Numbered from the stretch's first letter, positions 46,801 through 56,106 are shown. The stretch is DNA of 60,891 bases from Ferruginibacter sp. (GCF_028288465.1 NZ_JAQBNR010000042.1:1-60891); one strand, 5' to 3'. Program-made: numbers and translations. Notes: generated by a model from the letters alone, not told the origin.

Positions 46801-47960
46801 GCTCCCCAATACATGGTATCTGCTGTAATATTCCAGTCCCAGATGGTATCAGAAGTGGCTTTTGTCACAAATTCAAAACGCTGGTGGCTCTCTTCCAACT
46901 CTCTTTCTTTTCGTTTGCGCTCCGTAATATCCCTGATAAAAACTGAAATACCATTGGCCGAAGGGTAGACATGATTTTCCTGCCAAAGATCAAGCGGGGC
47001 ATAATAATCCTGGTTGTACAGGTATTTTTTTTCCGCCATCACCTGGTGAAAAAGATTCCAGGTAGCGGAACCAATTGCGCCGGGAAAAACTTCCCACACA
47101 TTTTTGCCAATGAGTGATATTGGCTCATGATTTATTAACTCACCCGCCACCTTATTGATGTATGTGTAACGCCAGTTATTATCCAGTGAAATAAATCCGT
47201 CATCAATGCGCTGCAGAATTTCTTCCATACTATTTTTTTCAGTTAGCAGATCATTGGTTCTTTCCAGTACCCGTTGCTCCAGTTCCCGGTTTAGATTAGC
47301 CAGTTTATCGGCGGCTTGTTTTTTCTCAACAAGGTCAATACTTACTTTGCGTATAAAAAATACCAACAGCAACAAAACAAAAATGATGACCAACAACAAA
47401 ATCCTGTTGAGTTGAACCATCTGCCTTTCGTTTTTCTGCCGTCTTTGCTCAAGCAACTCATTTTCTGTACTTTGAATTTTTGCAACAAACAATCTCACTT
47501 TATCCATCAGTTCTTTCCCTCTTCCCGAACCTATAAGTGCCAATGCGGCATTCATGCCCTTTGAATCATACATGGCTATCATACGGTCGGAAAATGCCAG
47601 CCGCTCATGTATATATGCAGTTAAAGTATCGGTCCTGGCCAGTTGGATTGAGTTACCCCTGACGAGCGTTTTCAACTTTTCAAGTTCCGCAGGAAGTTTC
47701 TGTTTAGATAAAGTCAGGGGCTCCAGAAAAGCCTTTTGCCCGGTGGCGGTATAGCCTCTTGCCCCTGTTTCATTATCCAGCATTAAAGTAAGCAGATTGC
47801 CTGATTGAATCAATATATCCTGGGTATGTGACACCATTTGCGTAGTGTCTTTCAACTTGTTTGATCCGTTAATGGAAGCGATAATAACTATTCCTATTAT
47901 AATTAACAGCAAGCCTATCGATACTATAAGCAGTATGCCGGAAGATAATTTTTTTCTCAA
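43848..47960 (-). CDS. Multi-PAS sensor histidine kinase with CHASE3 and GAF domains
   Basis: 1370 residues. Order: TM (about 9-30), CHASE3-type extracytoplasmic domain (MLDNETGARGYTATGQKAFLEPL), TM (about 187-206), coiled coil, PAS repeats at about 240-350, 360-475 and 483-610, a GAF-like domain at about 630-775, three more PAS (about 785, 905, 1035), HisKA with phosphoacceptor His in AYVASHDLQEPLRMV, and HATPase (NGLKYQ, ADNGIGI, GTGIGLAVTKK). The third PAS resembles a LOV domain (GKSPRILQGPRSD) but lacks the flavin-binding Cys, so light sensing through an adduct is not expected. It is followed at once by its single-domain regulator. Confidence 0.93.
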   Translation of the reverse strand: MRKKLSSGILLIVSIGLLLIIIGIVIIASINGSNKLKDTTQMVSHTQDILIQSGNLLTLMLDNETGARGYTATGQKAFLEPLTLSKQKLPAELEKLKTLVRGNSIQLARTDTLTAYIHERLAFSDRMIAMYDSKGMNAALALIGSGRGKELMDKVRLFVAKIQSTENELLEQRRQKNERQMVQLNRILLLVIIFVLLLLVFFIRKVSIDLVEKKQAADKLANLNRELEQRVLERTNDLLTEKNSMEEILQRIDDGFISLDNNWRYTYINKVAGELINHEPISLIGKNVWEVFPGAIGSATWNLFHQVMAEKKYLYNQDYYAPLDLWQENHVYPSANGISVFIRDITERKRKERELEESHQRFEFVTKATSDTIWDWNITADTMYWGAGMQKLFGYEAQELINGNFWSSRLHAEDRDRVLKHLAEAIDGRADKWIDEYRFLKADNSYAYVADRGFVIRDESGKATRMVGAMQDITKRKKEENRLKLLELFIDSASDAVLITEAEPFDEPGPRIVYVNTAFTQMTGYTAEEVIGKSPRILQGPRSDKTQLKKLSDAIRNWQPCEITTINYKKNGDTFWINFSLKPVADETGWFTHWIAIERDVTAIKNEELQKQLSAEVSQAFLERALLKEKLDKVLNKIVEFGPFVMAEIWLADPEKIAINLAACFSQTSEAVLFYEANGGIKTFLKGEGLPGVTWMQGTPQHWKNPATHGQFTRSEAAAKAGLQSVHAFPLTHKNEVIGVLLIGVGKENLWDNQFTQLFEKIGPHLGSEIKRKQLEEELNQVFNFAPDIICIGNKEGYFTKINRAASELLGYTQQELLTIPFIQLVYPADRDGTISATSKLINGNTTLQFENRFITKAGKIKWLSWSSTPSPDGHVFAVAKDITDKKSLEENLERANTLARIGSWEVDMASNTVFFSKITRVIHEVDDDFIPTMENGINFYKAGFNREKITSVIQQAIEQGISWDEELQIITAKGNERWIRGIGQAEMSNGRCVFLFGTFQDIDARKKAELAVMNVLAEKASILESIDDAFFTLDKNWLITFWNKTAEKKLNKPVCDVIGRNIWEVFPEAINTPAYMYYHLAVSENRVQRFETFVEGSAVWYEVIAYPAPNGLSVYFKNITERKQHEIQLNRLNESLQKQTSELAVSNKELEQYAYVASHDLQEPLRMVTSFLTKLELKYSDALDGKARQYIGFAVNGAKRMRQIILDLLDFSLVGKGNEDWEETDLNVLMDEIISLQQEAIQEKKARIKKGNLPVLKIQKTPLRQVFQNLISNGLKYQREGNTPEITIGSKDAGTHWQFMVADNGIGIEKAYFDKIFIIFQRLHNKDEYSGTGIGLAVTKKIIEKMGGQIWVESAEGKGSTFYFTLPKT

Positions 47961-48184
47961 AAGGTAGATGATTTAAGGAGCAAAGACTTTGTAATTTAAT
48001 ACTTTATTTTAGTTAACCACTTCATCAGTTAGTCAGTCAAATCAAAAAGTAACAGGCGAATGCAACTAATAGTTCATCCGGGATGTATCTTGTATGGCAG
48101 GCTTCACTTAATTTGCTTGCTCCAGTTATCCTGAATTAGAGCTATTTTCTTTTTTCAGGCTATTAACCTAACTAAATTTAATGT

Positions 48185-49750
48185 ATGAAGTATAAAATAA
48201 CCTCGTTTGTTTTTTTGCTGTTAATGACAGCCAGCACAAAGGCTCAGCGATCTCCCAAAAAGAATTTACCGCGTATTGCTATTGCAGGCATTGCTATAGA
48301 ATCCAGCACCTTCTCACCAGCCCATACAGATGAAGCCGCATTTCATGCACAATATGGAAAAGATCTTTTAAAGGTGTATCCATTCTTATCAACCGATTCA
48401 CCCATGCTTCAAAGAGCCGTCTGGATACCGACCCTTGGCGGACACGCATTGCCCGGTGGCGCCGTAACCCGCAAAGCGTATGAGTCATTGGTAAATAAAA
48501 CACTGGATTCGCTGAAGAAACATTTGCCGTATGACGGACTTTTTTTTGACATCCATGGTGCAATGAGCGTAACCGGACTGGATGATCCGGAAGGCGATTT
48601 TATTGTACGGATCAGGAAAGTTGTCGGTACCAAAACCATTATTTCTACGTCGATGGATTTGCATGGCAATGTATCCTGGCGGCTGGCGGCCAATTCGGAT
48701 TTAATTACCTGCTATCGAATGGCGCCGCATGAAGATGCGATGCAAACCAAACAACGGGCAGTAGAAAATTTATTGCAAAGAATTGAAAGCGGAAAAGGAA
48801 AGCCGAAGTACAAAGCATATGTTTCTATCCCCATTTTATTACCCGGCGAAAAAACAAGTACCCGGATAGAGCCAGGCAAAACGATTTATGCTGCCGTTGC
48901 ACCAGCTTCGGTACAGCCGGGCGTTGTGGATGCGGCCATCTGGATTGGCTACGCCTGGGCAGATGAACCCCGCAACCATGCAGTAGTAATGGTAACGGGA
49001 GATGATGCAATAGCCGTAAAAAGGGAAGCCACACAACTGGCAAAACGTTTTTGGGATTTAAGAAACGATTTTGTTTTTGTAGCGCCAACTGGTACACTGG
49101 AAGAAGCTTTAACGAAAGCATTGGCAAGCAAAGTACATCCGTATTTTATCAGCGACTCCGGTGACAATCCTACCGCTGGTGGGGCAGGTGATGTAACCTG
49201 GACAATCACAGAGATATTAAAAAATCCGGCCTTTGCCAAACCCGACGGACCATCCTTAATTTATGCGTCCATCCCAGGCCCGGAGTTGGTTAAGAAAGCA
49301 ATTGCTGCTGGTGTTGGCAACGCGGTGGATGGTTATGCAGGCGCCGCCGTGGATGCCAGGTTTGCGCCACCGGTGCATTTAACAGGCACCGTAGAATCTA
49401 TCGAATATGGCGATAAAGATGCAGAAGTGGAAGTGGTAGTAAAAGTGGGCAGCGTGCATGTGATCGTAACACAAAAACGCAAGCCCTATCATAAGGAAAT
49501 TGATTTTACCCGCCTGGGATTGCAACCACGCAAAGCCGACATCGTTGTGGTAAAAATAGGTTACCTGGAACCGGAATTATTTGCCATGCGGGCAGACTGG
49601 CTGCTTGCACTAACACCCGGTGGTGTGGACCAAAACTTAGAGCGATTACCGTTTAAAAGAATTCAGCGGCCCATGTTCCCTTTTGATAAAAACATGAAGA
49701 TGCCGGATCTTTCTGCCAGGCTGGTGCCATTATCGGGCAGGTTGAAGTAG
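48185..49750 (+). CDS. Exported M81-family metallopeptidase (MlrC-like)
   Basis: 521 residues with a signal peptide (MKYKITSFVFLLLMTASTKAQ). The MlrC N-terminal domain contains the metal site (FFDIHGAMSVTGLDDPEGDF, STSMDLHGNVSWRL, ITCYRMAPHEDAMQT), and the C-terminal domain the signature FISDSGDNPTAGGAGDVTW. MlrC of Sphingomonas degrades linear microcystin; most relatives have unknown peptide substrates. Export suggests processing of extracytoplasmic peptides. Divergent from the histidine kinase with 224 bp between. Confidence 0.9.
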   Translation: MKYKITSFVFLLLMTASTKAQRSPKKNLPRIAIAGIAIESSTFSPAHTDEAAFHAQYGKDLLKVYPFLSTDSPMLQRAVWIPTLGGHALPGGAVTRKAYESLVNKTLDSLKKHLPYDGLFFDIHGAMSVTGLDDPEGDFIVRIRKVVGTKTIISTSMDLHGNVSWRLAANSDLITCYRMAPHEDAMQTKQRAVENLLQRIESGKGKPKYKAYVSIPILLPGEKTSTRIEPGKTIYAAVAPASVQPGVVDAAIWIGYAWADEPRNHAVVMVTGDDAIAVKREATQLAKRFWDLRNDFVFVAPTGTLEEALTKALASKVHPYFISDSGDNPTAGGAGDVTWTITEILKNPAFAKPDGPSLIYASIPGPELVKKAIAAGVGNAVDGYAGAAVDARFAPPVHLTGTVESIEYGDKDAEVEVVVKVGSVHVIVTQKRKPYHKEIDFTRLGLQPRKADIVVVKIGYLEPELFAMRADWLLALTPGGVDQNLERLPFKRIQRPMFPFDKNMKMPDLSARLVPLSGRLK

Positions 49751-49897
49751 ATCAGGCAAACGCTATTTTATTCAAACAGGCAAGGGGTCTTAGTTATCCA
49801 AATGAACATCAGCAGCATTCAGGCTGTGCTTTTGTTGACCTTTACGTGCTGTCAGTATTCTTTCGCAGTAACTGTTTAAGTTCTCATTTATCCTCCC

Positions 49898-50668
49898 TTA
49901 CCTGCTACTACTCCACTTAAACTTTTTAATGCCAACAGCGGCAAATACAATAGCATAGCCGATGGTGAGCAACAACGAAATAGTGGTATCACTGCTCCAG
50001 GTGGCGGGTTCAAGACCGGTGGATACAATGTGGCGCACCACGCCATAAGGGGACCATTTTACTATCTTGCCAATTTGGTCGCCCAGCATACCTATATCGC
50101 CAGCGTTTCCCAGTTCGCCAAACATACCCACCATGATAAAAACAAAATACACCAGCCGGGTTGCGGCGTTCACTGATTCCGGATTTTTGATGAGGCCGAC
50201 AATGGCCTGGCCGAGGCCAAGGTACAATGCACCACCTGCAATGGACATCAGCAGTGCTACAGCATATCCCGTTAAACTCATGCTTATGCCATCTGCATAA
50301 TAGCCGGCAATAAATACTGCCATGGTGACCAGTAGAATCATGGCCAGTTGTACCAGCAAGCGGCTGATCATAATATTGCGGGCCGATACCGGCGCTACCC
50401 GCAGGCGTTGAAAAATCCCCTTGTCGCGGTCACGGGCAATGGCATTGGAATAGCCCATCAGGCCAATGGCGTTTAGGCCAATGGTGATACAGTTGGACAA
50501 CACAAAAGCACCGCCCAGTTTATCCACCAGTCCTTTCCAGGAAATAAGGATGATCACCGGAACGAGTAGCAGCAACACTACCGAACGGCGGTTGCGCCAC
50601 TGAGCTGTAAAGTCTGCGGTAAGCAGCGACTTCAGCGCATTTAAATCAGAAGGTATAATGGTTTGCAT
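49898..50668 (-). CDS. ABC-2 type exporter permease
   Basis: 256 residues with about six hydrophobic segments. The N-terminus (LLTADFTAQWRNRRSVVLLLLVPVIILISW) and the motif YSNAIARDRDKGIFQRLRVAPVSARNIMISRLLVQ are typical of ABC-2 (DrrB/NodJ) permeases. It lies 12 bp after the stop of the ATPase gene and should form the transporter with it. The cargo, possibly a drug or lipid, is unknown. Confidence 0.92.
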   Translation of the reverse strand: MQTIIPSDLNALKSLLTADFTAQWRNRRSVVLLLLVPVIILISWKGLVDKLGGAFVLSNCITIGLNAIGLMGYSNAIARDRDKGIFQRLRVAPVSARNIMISRLLVQLAMILLVTMAVFIAGYYADGISMSLTGYAVALLMSIAGGALYLGLGQAIVGLIKNPESVNAATRLVYFVFIMVGMFGELGNAGDIGMLGDQIGKIVKWSPYGVVRHIVSTGLEPATWSSDTTISLLLTIGYAIVFAAVGIKKFKWSSSR

Positions 50669-50680
50669 GTGTAGTTTTAT

Positions 50681-51463
50681 TTAAGAGCGTACAGCCGTTC
50701 CCGTCAGGCCGATAAAAACATCTTCCAGTGTTATTTTTCCGCGGCGGCTGGCAGCAATTACTTCGGGATCGTCGCGGTGTTTGGTGATGAGTGCTTCTGG
50801 TGTATCAATGGCTATCACTTTACCATGATCGATGATGGCAATGCGGTCGCACACGGCTTCGGCCTCTTCCATAGAATGGGTGGTAAGCAGTATCGCATGC
50901 CCCTTCGCTTTTAAGCCTTCCATGCGCACCCACAACTGGCGACGGCTTTGCGGATCAAGCCCGGTGGTAGGCTCATCCAGCAGCACAATCTGCGGCTCAT
51001 GTATCATGGCAATTACCAGCGATACCCGCTGCTGCTGACCGCCGGACAACTGGCCAAACCTTTTCTTACTGGCATCGCCCAACTGAATGTTGTTGAGGAT
51101 ATCCTGCATTCGTTCCTTGCTCAAATCAACGGCATGTAAACTGGCGTACAACCGTATAATTTCTGCCACCGTAAGTTCCGGTTGAAAGTTGGTAGACTGC
51201 AATTGCACGCCCATATTGGCCCGGGCATGCAGTGGCTTTTCCCTGTTATTAAAACCAGCCACAGTGATGGTGCCGGAGTCAGGAATGATGAGCCCTTCAA
51301 TAGAACTAAGGGTACTGGTTTTGCCGGCACCATTGGGGCCCAGTAAACCAAAAATTTCACCCGGCGTTACACTAAAAGAAACATCCTGCACTGCCTGGAA
51401 CTTGCCATAAAAAACATTGAGCTGATCAACCTGTAAAATAGGAGCTGATGGAGTTGTTTGCAT
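50681..51463 (-). CDS. ABC exporter ATP-binding subunit
   Basis: 260 residues: Walker A GPNGAGKT, Q-loop QLQSTNFQPELTV, signature LSGGQQQRVSL, Walker B IVLLDEPTTGLDP and H-loop LLTTHSMEEAEAV. Subtype is that of DrrA/CcmA exporters. The permease gene follows by 12 bp. No regulator is next to it; the 173-bp gap upstream separates it from the OmpA-like gene on the same strand. Confidence 0.95.
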   Translation of the reverse strand: MQTTPSAPILQVDQLNVFYGKFQAVQDVSFSVTPGEIFGLLGPNGAGKTSTLSSIEGLIIPDSGTITVAGFNNREKPLHARANMGVQLQSTNFQPELTVAEIIRLYASLHAVDLSKERMQDILNNIQLGDASKKRFGQLSGGQQQRVSLVIAMIHEPQIVLLDEPTTGLDPQSRRQLWVRMEGLKAKGHAILLTTHSMEEAEAVCDRIAIIDHGKVIAIDTPEALITKHRDDPEVIAASRRGKITLEDVFIGLTGTAVRS

Positions 51464-51636
51464 TGAACCTTTTATGTTAAAGGTTACTAAGTTAGCGGAT
51501 TTATGATGCGGCGTTTATAAATTGTTGTTAACGGTAAAATGTGTTTAGCAAGGGCGGCTTAAAAAAAGTAGAGCCCGGTATTCCCATTGGCACTTTTAAA
51601 AAAAAGTCTATTGCCGTACTTAACTACTGCAGGAAA

Positions 51637-54534
51637 TTATTTATTAATAATCTTTATAACCACCCTTCTGTTCTGGCTGCTGGCTGATTTAGAACTGCCC
51701 ATTACAGCGGGGTCCAGAAAAGATACAGCGGAGGTTACGAGACTCGATGGTGGTACGCCTCTATCGATAAGATAAGCCGCTACATGTTGCGCCCGCTTTA
51801 AAGAAAGAGCTTTATTCACTTCGGGCGAACCGGATTTATCCGTATGGCCGGTAATGGCTGCCTGCAGGTTGGGTTGCTTTATTAAAATACCAGCAATATA
51901 ATCCAGCCGGCTATGATAAACAGGTTGCACATCAGCCTTGCCAAGCCCAAACAAAATAATATCTGCAGGCATGGCTGTATAATCAAAGGCAGGTTCTTTT
52001 GCAACCGGCTCTTTTGCAATTGGTGTAACAACGGGTGCAGGCGCAACTACCGGGTTTAAAATTTCTTTTTTTGCAAGCGTAAGCGTATCCCTGATGCGGA
52101 TGGTATCTTTTACATACACCGTGTCTCTTATAACACTTGCCGGTGCAGCCACCAGCTGTTGTGTTTTGGAGGCTGGAATTACAACCGGCAAAACAGTATT
52201 GCCATTTCTGTACTCCCGGTCGCTTGAATTAACGGATCGCTGCAACCGGCGGATATCGCCTTTCAATGAAGCTGATTCATCCATGTAGCGTCGCAATAAA
52301 TCATCCTGCTGGCGTAATTGCCGGCGGCGGTAGTCCCGCTCATCTGCAGCAATTGCTGACTGTTGCTGCAATTGCTTTTCGTTGTTCAGGGCCAGCTGAT
52401 CGCTTAACCTTGTGTCAGCAATAACTTCCCTCCCAGGGTTGTTGGCCAATCTTTTTTTTTTGAGCAGGCTATCCAAAATCAGTAAACTATCTGCACTTCG
52501 TTTGCCAGCGGCATAGTCTGTTTTCATCAACTGTACAGCTGAATCCATTGCTCTTTTGTTGGCCAGTGCCTGGCTATCCAACTGGTTCATTAATTTTTTA
52601 TTGGCAGGATTATATCCGTGCAAACTATCTGTTCTCTTAATACTATCCATTTGTATTTGCAACAGCTGCATGTCTTTGATCAAACTATCCAGCTGTTGCT
52701 TTTTTAATTGCAGACTGTCTGTTTGCAATCTTTTAATGCTGTCTGCTATGCGTTTGTTCTGCTGTTGCATGACACTGTCTCTACGCCAGTCGATGCGGTT
52801 ATTGGATAGCAAAGTATCGGCCACCAATGTTTGTGCAGCCGGATTATTTACAGCACCCGGCAGACTGTTATAATAGTAATTATTATTTACAATGATGATG
52901 TTCCCCTTCACATTCGGCAGGTCATAAATTTTGCCCTTGTTGTAATCAATCAGCAGGCGGCTGGTGTCATTTTTTTGTACAAACACCGTGTCCCTGTTTT
53001 GATAATATACTGGTGTTTGCGCAACAGTATCTGTACTGTGTTTACGGGCGAATATTTTTTGAAAATAAGTACTGGCTTTATTCGGTTTACCATAAGTGAT
53101 CCCCACTTTCAACCCGATAAAGATATCTGCTGAACTCAGGTTTTTATTAAATGCCATCGTACCCAGGTTGCTGCTGCCGACAAAGAGCGGGCCCGCACGC
53201 AGCGTGGCTCCCAGCGTGTTCTGCCGGTAACTGGTGGAAGCATTTTTTTCTGTAATGGTATATGGAAAATATACGCCGAAGTGCCTGCTTTCCCACCTTG
53301 GTGTAATGGTGTAAAACCCATAATTATCAAAACGGCTGCCTGCGCTGCTGCCCAGTTTAACCGGGTGATATAGCATGGCATTCAGGTATAATCCTTTAAC
53401 AAATTTAATGTCGAGCTGTACACTCAATGCAGCCGGCAAATACACGTTATAAGTACGGGGATCATTGGCGTTGGCATTTACCCTTGCGGCCAACGCTGTA
53501 TCAAATGCCTTAATCGTTTTGTAATGCGCATTGGCAATACTCCAGTTGGCAACATTGGCGCTGAATGAATTTACATTGTCCGGTTTATCAAACTTAAACA
53601 TACCGGCATCCAGTAAAGAAACCCCCAGTTTAAAAATATATTTGTTTACATCCCTGCGTTCTGCCTCATAAGATTTTTCATCATCATTGCGGATGTATTT
53701 AAACTTGTCCAGGTTGCCCCTGTACTCATACACCAGCCCCGCATCAAAACCAAATGAAGTCGCATCCGGCCGGAAACTTTTGTCAAACACCATATCAAAA
53801 TCCGCATTCTTATTGTGGTTATAATTGAAGTTGCTGGTATTGAAATTAATGGAACTGTCATTGTTTACACTGATCCTGAAATCGTTGGTGCTCATATTCA
53901 ACGAAGCAACACCTGCCAGGTACTTAGCAGTAAACGCCGCCTTTATAAAATGCTTGTTGGAGGAATACAATACACGGCCATACGTCAACCCAACCTCTAC
54001 CCAATTGAGTGACTGGATGGCAATACCCGATGCGTCAATGGGGGTATTGTTTAATGGCGGATAATAAAAACCGTTGTAAGCCATGTTGGCAAGATCTCCC
54101 GAAATGCCCCTGCCCTGGATCTTTGACCTTGATTGTATGTTCAATGCAATGGCCGACTTCTTGCCAAGCGTGGCCATAAAACTCAGCGGCACCTGTGTTC
54201 TGTTATTGATATTGAAAAACACTTTTTCACCGGCAGATAAATTTCTTACCGATAAATAATTGGCTTTAAAAGACTGGTAGTCGGAGAAATTATTTTTATT
54301 GAATTTAAGGATGGCGCTTCTGTCGACCAGGAAATAATTGTTGCTATAATTGACACCGGAAGAAATGAGGTTGATATCAAATTTGTAGCGGCTGTCAACG
54401 ATGCTGGCGGGTTGAAGCATTACACCTGTAACACCGGCATAATTGCCTGTATTAATGCCAGAAAAACTCTGTGCCCAAAGAGATGAAAATGAGCCTATCA
54501 ATAAGGTTGTAAGACTAAGTAATTTTTTTGTCAT
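51637..54534 (-). CDS. DUF5723-type barrel protein with C-terminal OmpA domain
   Basis: 965 residues. Signal peptide (about 1-21, SLWAQ). The first half (SFSGINTGNYAGVTGVMLQPASIVDSRYKFDIN, split here) has the DUF5723 start and outer-membrane strand pattern. Then a long Gln/Asp/Lys-rich coiled-coil region (about 590-800, e.g. DSLQLKKQQLDSLIKDMQLLQIQMDSI), and a C-terminal OmpA peptidoglycan-binding domain (LFGLGKADVQPVYHSRLDYIAGIL; ITGHTDKSGSPEVNKALSLKRAQHV). It probably ties the outer membrane to the cell wall. Its upstream end is divergent from the glycosylase gene. Confidence 0.88.
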   Translation of the reverse strand: MTKKLLSLTTLLIGSFSSLWAQSFSGINTGNYAGVTGVMLQPASIVDSRYKFDINLISSGVNYSNNYFLVDRSAILKFNKNNFSDYQSFKANYLSVRNLSAGEKVFFNINNRTQVPLSFMATLGKKSAIALNIQSRSKIQGRGISGDLANMAYNGFYYPPLNNTPIDASGIAIQSLNWVEVGLTYGRVLYSSNKHFIKAAFTAKYLAGVASLNMSTNDFRISVNNDSSINFNTSNFNYNHNKNADFDMVFDKSFRPDATSFGFDAGLVYEYRGNLDKFKYIRNDDEKSYEAERRDVNKYIFKLGVSLLDAGMFKFDKPDNVNSFSANVANWSIANAHYKTIKAFDTALAARVNANANDPRTYNVYLPAALSVQLDIKFVKGLYLNAMLYHPVKLGSSAGSRFDNYGFYTITPRWESRHFGVYFPYTITEKNASTSYRQNTLGATLRAGPLFVGSSNLGTMAFNKNLSSADIFIGLKVGITYGKPNKASTYFQKIFARKHSTDTVAQTPVYYQNRDTVFVQKNDTSRLLIDYNKGKIYDLPNVKGNIIIVNNNYYYNSLPGAVNNPAAQTLVADTLLSNNRIDWRRDSVMQQQNKRIADSIKRLQTDSLQLKKQQLDSLIKDMQLLQIQMDSIKRTDSLHGYNPANKKLMNQLDSQALANKRAMDSAVQLMKTDYAAGKRSADSLLILDSLLKKKRLANNPGREVIADTRLSDQLALNNEKQLQQQSAIAADERDYRRRQLRQQDDLLRRYMDESASLKGDIRRLQRSVNSSDREYRNGNTVLPVVIPASKTQQLVAAPASVIRDTVYVKDTIRIRDTLTLAKKEILNPVVAPAPVVTPIAKEPVAKEPAFDYTAMPADIILFGLGKADVQPVYHSRLDYIAGILIKQPNLQAAITGHTDKSGSPEVNKALSLKRAQHVAAYLIDRGVPPSSLVTSAVSFLDPAVMGSSKSASSQNRRVVIKIINK

Positions 54535-54817
54535 GCAGTTGTTTTTAAAAAGATATTCTTACAACTGTAATTACGATTACTATGCCATTACCAAATGCCA
54601 CTCCTGCATTCACTCATGGCTGTTCTTATTTTGTTTAAGGGAAAATTTATACCCGATACGAGCGTATTCTCCACCTGTTATAGCTTTCAATAACGGGTGC
54701 CATAGTTATGCATTCAGATGTAGTTTATCCACTTTTGTTATTAAGACAGGTCTCAAATTTGCATCAATATCAGCAGCAAACAACTGCTTTTACAATTACG
54801 TTATTAAACAATCAACT

Positions 54818-55546
54818 ATGCCCGAAGGCCCGTCTATCTTGCATTTAAAAAACCAGTTACAACCTTTCAAAGGCAAGCTCGTAAAGCATGCCGGAGGCTA
54901 TGGCCCAATGCCCACCGCCTGGATCAATGGCAAGAAATTACTCAATATAAAAACCTGGGGCAAACACCTGTTGCTGGTGTTCAGCAATGGTACGGTAAGG
55001 GTGCACCTGGGTTTGTTTGGCGATATCCTCGTCAACGAACGCAAAAAAGTAAACCGGTCTTTTTATCTTGAATTTGCCAAAGGCGAAATCAATGGCTATG
55101 TGGTTAAGGCTACCAAACTGGAGCAACCGCTGGAAGCAATATACGACTGGCGCACAGACATATTAAGCCCGCATTTTGATAAAGCATGGGTAAAAACATT
55201 GCTGAAAAAACAAGCCGCCAAAACCATCGATGATGTACTGATGGACCAGGCAATTTTTACCGGCGTGGGCAACAAAATCAGGAACGAAGCCCTGTACCGG
55301 GCTGCCATTCATCCGCTGAGCATAGCAGGCAAAATACCGGCGGCAAAAATTACCAAACTCATCAACGAAGTGGTGAACTACGCCCATATATTTTACAAAC
55401 AATTGGAATCAACCGGTGTCAATGATTTCTTCCAGGTGTACCAGCAAAACTATGCAGCCGATGGCAGCGAAGTAACGATGAAGGTATTGCCGAAAACGAA
55501 ACGAAAAATATTCTTCAGTGAACACCGGCAGCATTTGTACGGGTAA
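54818..55546 (+). CDS. Fpg/Nei-family DNA glycosylase-lyase, zincless
   Basis: 242 residues from ATG 54818. The Pro2-Glu3 catalytic N-terminus (MPEGPSI) requires this start, even though the open frame extends 375 bp upstream. Lys in NIKTWGKHLLL and the helix-two-turn-helix segment VLMDQAIFTGVGNKIRNEALYRA match the family. The usual C-terminal zinc finger has no Cys: the segment reads VYQQNYAADGSE and KRKIFFSEHRQHLYG, so it looks like a zincless finger as in NEIL1-type enzymes. It excises oxidised bases and cuts the strand. Monocistronic. Confidence 0.92.
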   Translation: MPEGPSILHLKNQLQPFKGKLVKHAGGYGPMPTAWINGKKLLNIKTWGKHLLLVFSNGTVRVHLGLFGDILVNERKKVNRSFYLEFAKGEINGYVVKATKLEQPLEAIYDWRTDILSPHFDKAWVKTLLKKQAAKTIDDVLMDQAIFTGVGNKIRNEALYRAAIHPLSIAGKIPAAKITKLINEVVNYAHIFYKQLESTGVNDFFQVYQQNYAADGSEVTMKVLPKTKRKIFFSEHRQHLYG

Positions 55547-55839
55547 CAATTTCAACTGCCGGTACATCAATATTTAAAGCAATAACAATCACCCACACGC
55601 TCACATTTCACCACTCACTAATCAATGTAGTTTACCCAGGAAAATTTCGATCCGGGAAAAGGTGGTTGACCTTGTTCAAAAACCGATAGCTATAAAAAGG
55701 TCGACCACCTTATTTCGCTAAGTAAAAGACATTCACTCACCATTCACTATCGCCCGTATACAATTTAATAAAGCCATTAAAATTTATATCGATAGCAATG
55801 CTTTGCAAAAAAGCATGAAGTTTACAAGTTATGTTTCGA
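55547..55839. repeat. Inverted repeat and simple repeats in intergenic region
   Basis: AAGGTGGTTGACCTT (55659-55673) pairs with AAGGTCGACCACCTT (55697-55711), one mismatch, loop 23. Around it are short CATTCACTCACCATTCAC runs. The stem lies 113 bp after the glycosylase gene and could end its transcript, though no T-run follows. Confidence 0.5.
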
Positions 55840-56010
55840 ATTTAAAACAGTAACTGGATAAGCTGCCTCTTTTGGTTCGGTCCCGCCTCAGGCGGGATTC
55901 AAAAAAATGCGCAGCATATTTTTTTGAAAGAAGCAAAAGCAGCAGCGTTCCAGTTACGCAGCCCGCCGGCTGAGGGGGCGAAATCAACAAATTGAAAAGC
56001 AGTAACGAAT
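55840..56010 (-). ncRNA. Structured dispersed element, copy B
   Basis: In inverted orientation relative to copy A. Stems on the plus strand: GTAACTGG (55850-55857) with CCAGTTAC (55950-55957), GCTGC (55862-55866) with GCAGC (55942-55946), an A/T hairpin around TGCGCAGCA, and TCCCGCC-tca-GGCGGGA (55881-55897). Compared with copy A the arm sequences differ yet still pair, which indicates selection for structure. Same caveat on RNA versus DNA function. Confidence 0.6.
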
Positions 56011-56060
56011 GTAAAAGGATCCTTCAGTTTATCAAATTAGTTGCCCAAGTAAACGACATG

Positions 56061-56102
56061 ATTCACCATTGCCCATTCACAGTTCACCATTCACCATTCA
56101 CA
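56061..56102. repeat. Short direct repeats ATTCACCATT
   Basis: Four or so tandem words of type ATTCACCATT/CCATTCAC directly before the stop end of the M1 peptidase gene. Related words occur at 14262-14350 in inverted order. Function unknown. Confidence 0.5.
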
Positions 56103-56106
56103 AAAC

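Noticed and set aside
43848..47960. Phytochrome-type photoreceptor identity for the large kinase
   Set aside because: Only one GAF is present, without a recognisable biliverdin-binding Cys-His context or PHY domain; the Rcp1-like partner alone is not enough.
54443..54817. N-terminal extension of the Fpg/Nei gene
   Set aside because: The enzyme needs Pro directly after the initiator Met; the ATG at 54818 provides it. The upstream frame overlaps the OmpA-like gene on the other strand and has no family match.
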